From CAZDAW01 sp964503685 (GTDB lineage Bacteria > Chloroflexota > Anaerolineae > Anaerolineales > Anaerolineaceae), in the NCBI GenBank assembly GCA_964503685.1, contig CAZDAW010000097.1:1-13704 (forward strand): a DNA stretch of 13,704 nucleotides. Reading direction: 5' to 3'. Each line of letters begins with the position of its first letter. Positions within the stretch are counted from its first letter, which is position 1. Both the position numbers and the translations under genes were made by a program. This document shows positions 1 through 5,521 of this stretch, piece by piece. Below the pieces are notes generated by a model. It searched no databases and had not been told where the DNA came from. It saw only the letters and a program-made list of their open reading frames with translations.

Positions 1-168
1 ATTGCTCGTCTGTTAGTTCATGTCTGCTTCCCATGCGCTGAGTTTAGCATGGATCTGGTGAATTTTGAAATAGCTTCTACTCATTAAATATACTTGCTGA
101 ATTTACTTTCTTAATCGTGAGTAATTGTAACATACGTCAGAATTTACATTGAAGAAAATTTAAAATTC

Positions 169-627
169 CTATTCTTCTTCGGGCCGGCCTGGGAAGACGA
201 ACGTAATCGGGTCGCCCGGTTTCAGGCCGATTTCCTTGCCGGTATATAAAGCCTTGTCGATCCTGACAATAATGTTCATGTGATTGGGAAAGTGGGTCAG
301 GTCATATCCGGCCAGAACGCCGATGAGCTGGTCGTTCACGTAAACCTTGTCGCCCACCCAGATTATACCGCTTTCCAATATTTCAAAATATCCCAGGTAG
401 GATATATTGTTGACCACCTGGCCGGGAACGGCGTTTTCTTCGGCGGTCAAAATCAACTCGTGGACTTCATTTTTAAGCACTGCCCGCGAGGGCGCCTGGG
501 TCAGGTTCAGGCCGCGGTTCTCGGCGCGGGCATGCAAGATGCAGCAGAACTTGCCGATCACCAGGCTTTTATCGGCGCAGGGGTATTTCGTATCTAACGC
601 TTTAGTCGCATAAGGGTCTGGACTCAT
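169..627 (-). CDS. Conserved-looking protein of unknown function, last gene of the mutase operon
   Basis: I do not recognise this 152-residue protein. The N-terminal half contains a Cys-Cys pair (residues 28-29, FCCILHARAENRG). The C-terminal half looks beta-rich, with alternating hydrophobic residues and turns (GDKVYVNDQLIGVLAGYD, then IIVRIDKALYTG and LKPGDPITFVFPG). That pattern suggests a small beta-barrel or binding domain rather than an enzyme with a recognisable catalytic motif. There is no signal peptide or membrane segment, so it is probably cytoplasmic. The ATG at 625-627 is preceded by a very good ribosome site (GGAGGAG, about 5 nt upstream), which fixes the start. It begins 21 nt after the P-loop gene ends, so it is almost certainly in the same transcript. 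By context it is an accessory subunit or second enzyme of the B12-dependent pathway, which is inference only. Confidence 0.75.
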   Translation of the reverse strand: MSPDPYATKALDTKYPCADKSLVIGKFCCILHARAENRGLNLTQAPSRAVLKNEVHELILTAEENAVPGQVVNNISYLGYFEILESGIIWVGDKVYVNDQLIGVLAGYDLTHFPNHMNIIVRIDKALYTGKEIGLKPGDPITFVFPGRPEEE

Positions 628-648
628 GTCTCCTCCAAATATACAGGT

Positions 649-1713
649 TTAGCTATTGAGAATTCCAATCAACTCCAGCAAATCCGGAATCGGGGGCTGA
701 TAAATGTCAAACACCGGGAAACTGATCTGGCTGCGCGCTGCGTTCAGTAATTCAACCTTATCGACATAATCAGCCACGTAGGCGCTGGTCTTTTGCAGAT
801 AGCGCGGGAAGAAGGGGTTAACCGTCATGAAGTGAAGCGGGATCGTTTCAAGATAACCCGCCGCGCCGCCTCTCGCCGCCAGTTCAGCCAGATTTTGCTG
901 CCACAATGCCGGGTTGCCGGAAACGATCAGGTTGAGAGGGTTGCTGAAAACGAACTGCAAACCTTCGAGCGAGTCAGGAATGCGTTTGAGCAACTGTTCG
1001 AACAACCGGGGTACACATGCGCCGGGGATGATTACCTGCCCGCAAGCGATCCCGCTTAATGGTTTCAATAATGCATCCAGCATACCCTGATCGAGCAGCG
1101 AACCCAGCGCCAATTCAGCTTTCATCCGGCCATCCTGCCTGATGGTAATCCGCGAAGGGGTTTCACCTTCGATATGAATTTTGGGATAAACAAAAAGACC
1201 GGCGATGGACGCAGTATGTTTAACCAACACCGGGATACGTTCATCATACGCCGCGCCGGATGAAATCACCAGCCCATCAGCAATGATCACCGGCGCCATG
1301 CGATTCAACGCCCCGTCCACCATTGCCAGATCGACGCCCAAAGCCGCGATCTGCTCCAGTACAGGAATTAAATCAACCTTGCGGTTTGGGCCAGCCAGAA
1401 CAACATAACCGGGAGCGCTGACCTCTACAATTTCAACCTGTCCAAGGATCGTTTGCACAGAGGTTGTCAGCAGCGGACGATAACCGGCAGTCCCCAGGTT
1501 AAGGCAGCGTTGCGCCGTGGCAAGAATGGTCCCTTTTTCAACGTAATAACGCGGCTTGGGCAAACCGGTCACGTTATCCAGGTTCTCGCCATCGAAGCCG
1601 ATGCTGGTCAGGGCGATCTTCAGCCCGGCAGCATAACCGAGTTGAAACACATGCAGCGCCGTGGTCGTTTTGCCGGTATTTTTTGCCGTACCGATAAATC
1701 CTACAGTTTTCAT
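649..1713 (-). CDS. P-loop NTPase, KamB-like aminomutase reactivating factor (probable)
   Basis: This is a 354-residue protein starting at the ATG at 1711-1713. It opens with a deviant P-loop of SIMIBI/MobB style, GTAKNTGKTT at residues 8-17 (K11, K15, T16). An acidic motif VDGALNR at 132-138 (D133, N137) probably serves as Walker B/Mg site. The segment from 38 to 66 (IGFDGENLD, then KPRYYVEKGTILATA) and the DGALNR motif match what I recall of KamB, the reactivase subunit encoded beside lysine 5,6-aminomutase; no search was possible. Cobalamin mutases lose or damage their cofactor and commonly need such ATP- or GTP-driven partners (MeaB, KamB/C, EutA). A longer frame runs upstream to 1767 but overlaps the mutase, so the ATG 4 nt after the mutase stop is preferred. 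Its ribosome site is weak, which suggests translational coupling to the mutase. I see no MutS-like KamC partner in the window. Confidence 0.72.
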   Translation of the reverse strand: MKTVGFIGTAKNTGKTTTALHVFQLGYAAGLKIALTSIGFDGENLDNVTGLPKPRYYVEKGTILATAQRCLNLGTAGYRPLLTTSVQTILGQVEIVEVSAPGYVVLAGPNRKVDLIPVLEQIAALGVDLAMVDGALNRMAPVIIADGLVISSGAAYDERIPVLVKHTASIAGLFVYPKIHIEGETPSRITIRQDGRMKAELALGSLLDQGMLDALLKPLSGIACGQVIIPGACVPRLFEQLLKRIPDSLEGLQFVFSNPLNLIVSGNPALWQQNLAELAARGGAAGYLETIPLHFMTVNPFFPRYLQKTSAYVADYVDKVELLNAARSQISFPVFDIYQPPIPDLLELIGILNS

Positions 1714-1717
1714 TGAG

Positions 1718-3541
1718 TCATTGAGTGATCGTGCCCTTTCCGACACGCCCCGGGTACAACCCATCATCCTGATTGCCCATCAAGCCTTCAAATATCGACG
1801 CCACAAAATCGTTGCGCCGCGCCACGCTCTCCAATACTTCGGTGGTCTTCTCGTGAATTTCGGCTTTAATCGATTCGGCAGCCGGCGTCAACGTCGCCCT
1901 GTTGCTACCCTGGAAACGCAGCAAATCCCTGACGGCCCGCAGGGTATCTACCCTGGCCTGCACAGAAATTGGGCCCTTTGAGTAGGCCTCGTCTGATGAA
2001 GCGATCGTCGCCGCGGTCACGCCCGCCGCAGCCGCCAGGGCGGCATGCGCTGCGGTTTGAATGGATGACTGAACCCGGTCGGGTGTATGCGTCATAAAAC
2101 CGACCGGCTCGCCCGGCCACACAGGCGTATCAACGATATCCTGCCATACCGCCAGTTTGGCCAAATTCATGTCGATCATGTTATCATCCATGCGCCCATG
2201 AATCGTCATATACGGCGAGTAGCACATCAAAGGTTTGGGGATCGGTTTTGCGCCTAATTTTAGTCCCAGCGCCATCATGATCAACAGACCGGCAAACGTC
2301 TTATAAGGCGGCACACCGCTCAATTCATCGTTGCCCGGAATGTCGAAAGGAATGCCATATTGCGCCGCCAGCATCAGCGAATAGACGCCGTCCACCGTCA
2401 GGCGTTCGGGATCCGTTCCTCCGGCCGTACCGCCGTAAGGGATGTTGATCTTGAACAGGTCGGCCCCGGCAGCCTTGCCCAGCACCTGCGATTCCGGTGT
2501 GTTCAGGCCGCGGTGACCGCGCACATTCCATAACGTGTACGGTTCCATGAAGCGGCGAATGAACTTAAGGTTCTCCAGGGTGATGATCGTGCCGTCATGT
2601 TCGTGGGTCAAATAGCCTTCGAGCAGCCCCTCGCGCTGGGCGCCCCAAGACGGGTCAAAGTGAAAGACGCCATCGATGCCCCAGGCTTCAGCCACCTTGA
2701 TATGCATCACGTCCATCACCGGGCAGCCTGTACCATATTGCGAGAAGAACAGCGGCCGCTCGCCCACGTGACGCAGCGGGGTGAACTCGCCATGCGGCTT
2801 TTCGAAAAGCTCCGGCACGCGCTTGATTTCATCTTCGCCCAGCCAGCGTACGCCCGCCGGCAGACGCCCTTCAAGATAAAAGGCTTTGATCTCGTCGTCG
2901 CACAGATCGATGTATTTCTTCAGCAAACGCTCTCGCGCTTTGGCGTTTCCCGAATCGCGTTCGGCAATGCCTTCCTCAACCATCTCGGCGCGCACCTTGG
3001 CGCGTTCGATCCCCGGGGAGGATTTATCCGCTGCCCACACTAAGATCTGATCGGTAATCGTATCCAGCAACGCTTCGATCTTCTTATCTCTGAACTGATA
3101 GGTAAAGCCTTCAGTGATATCCGGTTTCTTACGGCCGGTTCCCGTCTGAATTGCGTCAGCCTCCTCCTGACGGCCTTCAATGAAAGCCAGCACCGAGCTC
3201 ATTTTCAATTCACCCACAAAGCAGCCATCAAAGCCCAACTCTGCGCCGGTCTCTTTGGTCAGCGCCATGCCGCCAACGCCCAGGCGAACGGTATCGCGCA
3301 GGCCTGAGGCCTCGGCCAGATCAACCAGATGGCTGAGAGTCTCGGCAACCTTGTAACCCAGGGTGCGGCTGACAAGGATCGCCGCCGGTTTTTCATGCAG
3401 GGCTTTATCGATCACCTCCTCGGCGGTCGTTCCAGGCGGCATCGAAATCGCATCGTATCCCGCCTCGGTCAGTTTGCGCTTAAGGAGCTTTATGGCATTA
3501 TCATGTACCGGATCAAGTGGAGCAAGAATCACTTTCTTCAT
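1718..3541 (-). CDS. B12-dependent mutase: N-terminal cobalamin domain fused to aminomutase/glutamate-mutase-like barrel
   Basis: This is a 607-residue protein. Residues 1-125 form a Rossmann-type B12-binding domain: beta-strand KKVILAPLD, then a histidine loop PVHDNA (H13), then VSRTLG at 57-62 (the SxL/T position) and GVGG at 88-91 for the nucleotide tail. After a helical linker, residues 155-600 look like the TIM barrel of AdoCbl aminomutases and glutamate mutase epsilon. By eye, the segments RPLFFSQYGTG (262-272), GLNTPE (345-350), IPYGGTAGGTDPE (367-379) and the GRVGKG tail (598-603) align with lysine 5,6-aminomutase alpha. It probably carries out a radical 1,2-rearrangement of an amino acid in the cytoplasm. 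KamE and OraE carry the B12 domain on a separate chain or at the C terminus, so this domain order is unusual. The ATG at 3539-3541 overlaps the previous gene's TGA and has an AAGGAG site. A longer frame reaching 3622 is rejected because it lies inside that gene. Reaction class is likely; substrate is unknown. Confidence 0.8.
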   Translation of the reverse strand: MKKVILAPLDPVHDNAIKLLKRKLTEAGYDAISMPPGTTAEEVIDKALHEKPAAILVSRTLGYKVAETLSHLVDLAEASGLRDTVRLGVGGMALTKETGAELGFDGCFVGELKMSSVLAFIEGRQEEADAIQTGTGRKKPDITEGFTYQFRDKKIEALLDTITDQILVWAADKSSPGIERAKVRAEMVEEGIAERDSGNAKARERLLKKYIDLCDDEIKAFYLEGRLPAGVRWLGEDEIKRVPELFEKPHGEFTPLRHVGERPLFFSQYGTGCPVMDVMHIKVAEAWGIDGVFHFDPSWGAQREGLLEGYLTHEHDGTIITLENLKFIRRFMEPYTLWNVRGHRGLNTPESQVLGKAAGADLFKINIPYGGTAGGTDPERLTVDGVYSLMLAAQYGIPFDIPGNDELSGVPPYKTFAGLLIMMALGLKLGAKPIPKPLMCYSPYMTIHGRMDDNMIDMNLAKLAVWQDIVDTPVWPGEPVGFMTHTPDRVQSSIQTAAHAALAAAAGVTAATIASSDEAYSKGPISVQARVDTLRAVRDLLRFQGSNRATLTPAAESIKAEIHEKTTEVLESVARRNDFVASIFEGLMGNQDDGLYPGRVGKGTITQ

Positions 3542-3774
3542 GCGACACTCTCCTTTTCCAACCAGCGATAATGATCTCCCGGATGGTGGATATAACTGCG
3601 GATGCGCACTCTGGCGCCCCAACCTTTAAACTCCAAAAAGACGACATCACCGTGAGGAAGGTTCAATTCGTTTGCCAGGGCTTCAGCCAGTTCCTTGGCT
3701 TCATCCTCGCTGCTGCAATAAAGGAAAGTCTCAATATCCAGAGCGTCAACAACCCGGTCTATCGCTTTTTTCAT
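3538..3774 (-). CDS. Small 78-residue protein, coupled to the mutase gene; possible small subunit
   Basis: This short acidic protein has an amphipathic helix (residues 22-37, SEDEAKELAEALANEL) followed by beta-like segments VVFLEFKGWGARVRIRSY and an aromatic, histidine-rich end (IHHPGDHYRWLE). The start has a textbook AGGAGG ribosome site 6-7 nt upstream. Its TGA overlaps the mutase ATG as ATGA, so the two products are expected in linked amounts. I recognise no family. Small companion chains are known in this enzyme class: OraS of ornithine 4,5-aminomutase is about 120 residues and glutamate mutase S is about 137. Those differ in length, and glutamate mutase S is itself a B12 domain, which this is not. 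A structural or regulatory subunit of the mutase is the leading guess. Confidence 0.8.
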   Translation of the reverse strand: MKKAIDRVVDALDIETFLYCSSEDEAKELAEALANELNLPHGDVVFLEFKGWGARVRIRSYIHHPGDHYRWLEKESVA

Positions 3775-3830
3775 CTAACCTCCTTTTATCTTTATCAATT
3801 TAATTATATATAAGGTCGTAACTGGTAACC

Positions 3831-3861
3831 TTTTTGCGGGCGCACCGCGCGCCCGCAAAAA
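3831..3861. repeat. Perfect 13-bp inverted repeat (intercistronic hairpin)
   Basis: The arms TTTTTGCGGGCGC (3831-3843) and GCGCCCGCAAAAA (3849-3861) are perfectly complementary around a 5-nt loop. The hairpin lies in the 128-nt gap between the PLP gene and the 78-residue gene. On both strands the T run precedes the GC stem and the A run follows it. It is therefore not a standard intrinsic terminator, which needs T after the stem. It could be an RNA processing or stability element that lets the PLP enzyme be made at a different level from the mutase. Confidence 0.85.
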
Positions 3862-3902
3862 GTCAAGAAAGGAAGAAAGGGATTGGAGAACTTCCTTAAA
3901 AA

Positions 3903-5369
3903 CTAATCGATCAACCCGGCATAACGGCAGATGATTTCAAGGGATTTGAACATCGCCTTAACTGCCAGACGGGTTGGCTTTTCCATCAATTTTCCGTTTT
4001 CATCAATGTTGCCGACGCCGTTAGAAATAAAGATGTTGCCGTCGTAAGCGATTGTCGGCACCAGTCCCATGTGCGACATACAATTCTGAATGACCTGGGT
4101 GCCGGCGTACATGTCTTCCATCGAGAAAATAGGAATACCAAACTCGTTCTCTTTCCAGGTATCGGCGTAGTTCAACTCGACAGCCTGGCAGTTCGGAGAT
4201 TTGAACATGTTCCAGCCCTTCTTCAAGGCGGCCGGCATCAATTCGAATTCCTCCATGGTGATCTTATAAAGATCATCCAGAGCGCTCAGAGTGATTTCCG
4301 GTGAATCCTTGAGTATCTTCATCGCCGCCAGGGCGCCGGCCAGGGCTTCCTTACCGGGGTCAAAACCAACATGAGCAGCCTTGCCGTGCGATGAAAGCGT
4401 GCCATAGCGAGCGCCGTGAATACCCAGGGCGCGGCGGATGGGAACCATGGCATCTTCCTTGCCGATGATCAAACCGCAGGTAGGCGCGCCGGATGCTTTA
4501 TCCATACTGTACATAATCACATCGCAGCCCATCTTGCGAATATCGGCGCCAACGAAGGGAACGCCCCAGGCGTTATCGACGATGTAAGGAACATCGTACT
4601 TTGCCGCGAGTTGCGCCAGGCCGGTTTGAAGGACAGGAACGCCGTCTTTCTTCTCCCCATAGCCATACCCAGGAGTATCATAAGCCAGAGAGACAAACCC
4701 CGCCAAAGAATCAGCGTGCCGCGCAGCAACTTCTTCAAAGTGTTTGATTGTTTCGCCGGCTTTGACGTGCAGCAGATTGGGACACGGGCAATATTTGATG
4801 CCGTGGCAATCGTAAGCGGCGCCAACCGGTTTGACAAACACCGTATCGACGTTATAGGCGCGCTTTCCCTGAACGCCGTATTCACCGGCGGCCTCGCCGC
4901 GTTCCGAGTTGATCTCTTTGTAACGCGGCGGGAAGGGCTTGCCATAAGCGCCCTGGTGATGCATGTGACGCTCGTAAGGCGCCAGGTAACGGGCGCGGTA
5001 ATTATCGCCCTTGCCGAGCGTCGGCGGCATTATCAGGGTATCAATGCTGACGACAAGCGCCGCTTCACAGGTGCTGATCAACGCGGCGTCGTAAGCATCG
5101 CCGTAATATGATTTGACAAGGTCGCGAATCTTCTCATCAAACACAGCGCTGGGGATAACCTTGCGGGCGACATCAGACATCGCTTCGTCAACCGCCCGAC
5201 TGAGCAAACCATGGCAGCCAGAAACCGCGCCGGTGAGGCCAATATTACCTTTCAAATCCGGGCCGATGCCGATCTCATCGGCTACTTTTCGACACTCTGC
5301 ATAAATCGCTGCCTGGTTAGCTTGAATATGCTTGTACATTTGATACCGAAAATCCCATTTTTTTGCCAT
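3903..5369 (-). CDS. PLP-dependent enzyme, aminotransferase fold type I (SelA/SepSecS-like region), function unknown
   Basis: This is a 488-residue protein with the layout of a fold-type I PLP enzyme. STCEAAL at 99-105 is the probable phosphate/cofactor loop. VDNAWG at 264-269 supplies the aspartate (D265) expected to contact the pyridine nitrogen. YSMDKASGAPTCG at 287-299 supplies K291, the likely Schiff-base lysine. The spacing and the small-residue run after the lysine recall the SelA/SepSecS/Cys-desulfurase group more than classical transaminases. A cysteine-rich patch DCHGIKYCPCP (187-197; C188, C194, C196) is unusual. There is no signal peptide. It is the first gene after a strong promoter, with a modest AGAGGAA ribosome site. 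By context it acts on the substrate or product of the mutase, as a lyase, decarboxylase or thiolase-like enzyme. Selenium-tRNA chemistry seems unlikely, since no selenocysteine genes are nearby. Confidence 0.82.
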   Translation of the reverse strand: MAKKWDFRYQMYKHIQANQAAIYAECRKVADEIGIGPDLKGNIGLTGAVSGCHGLLSRAVDEAMSDVARKVIPSAVFDEKIRDLVKSYYGDAYDAALISTCEAALVVSIDTLIMPPTLGKGDNYRARYLAPYERHMHHQGAYGKPFPPRYKEINSERGEAAGEYGVQGKRAYNVDTVFVKPVGAAYDCHGIKYCPCPNLLHVKAGETIKHFEEVAARHADSLAGFVSLAYDTPGYGYGEKKDGVPVLQTGLAQLAAKYDVPYIVDNAWGVPFVGADIRKMGCDVIMYSMDKASGAPTCGLIIGKEDAMVPIRRALGIHGARYGTLSSHGKAAHVGFDPGKEALAGALAAMKILKDSPEITLSALDDLYKITMEEFELMPAALKKGWNMFKSPNCQAVELNYADTWKENEFGIPIFSMEDMYAGTQVIQNCMSHMGLVPTIAYDGNIFISNGVGNIDENGKLMEKPTRLAVKAMFKSLEIICRYAGLID

Positions 5370-5455
5370 AGTTTTTCCTCTCTTCTAAAAATATTCTGAT
5401 ATTTTTTGATAAATACAATTGGTCATGCTGTCTGGAGCATATCGACTTTTCGATC

Positions 5456-5475
5456 ATATATTATATATAATATAT
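5456..5475. promoter_or_regulatory. 20-nt perfect AT palindrome, candidate operator
   Basis: ATATATTATATATAATATAT is its own reverse complement. It begins a few nucleotides after the predicted transcription start (about 5478) of the PLP/mutase operon, a place where a repressor could act. Its minus-strand core ATATTATATAT (5473-5463) recurs in the inverted repeat below the promoter of the FAD-protein operon (13183-13173). Because the site is purely A/T, chance symmetry is a real concern. Confidence 0.45.
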
Positions 5476-5484
5476 TATGTATTG

Positions 5485-5514
5485 ATTTTAGCGATTCCCG
5501 CTCCTTCTGTCAAG
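5485..5514 (-). promoter_or_regulatory. Sigma-70-type promoter for the PLP/mutase operon
   Basis: On the minus strand, TTGACA (5514-5509) is followed after 18 nt by TAAAAT (5490-5485). The start would fall near 5478, giving a leader of about 109 nt before the PLP gene. The promoter sits immediately after the stop codon of the P-type ATPase, so the two gene groups are probably transcribed separately. The leader can form small hairpins but matches no riboswitch that I recognise. Confidence 0.7.
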
Positions 5515-5521
5515 CGGCAAT

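Noticed and set aside
1714..1767. A longer P-loop protein starting at 1767, and a longer mutase starting at 3622.
   Set aside because: The added residues lie within the preceding genes, and the predicted proteins of these families begin at the first beta-strand, which the downstream ATGs supply directly.
3831..3861. Intrinsic terminator at the strong hairpin after the PLP gene.
   Set aside because: The T run precedes the stem and an A run follows it on both strands, so the U-tract needed for release is absent.
4416..5111. A 231-codon plus-strand frame opposite the PLP gene (and similar frames at 2597-3043, 5873-6517, 6527-7171 and 12178-12858).
   Set aside because: Each lies antisense inside a gene with clear family motifs, lacks a ribosome site and encodes no recognisable domain.
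5387..5406. AAAAATAT-TCTG-ATATTTTT hairpin followed by T on the plus strand, as a terminator.
   Set aside because: The stem is entirely A/T and therefore weak, and no plus-strand gene reads into it.
5370..5478. Cobalamin riboswitch in the leader of the B12-mutase operon.
   Set aside because: No B12-box-like sequence or multi-arm structure is visible, and the leader of about 109 nt is short for that class.
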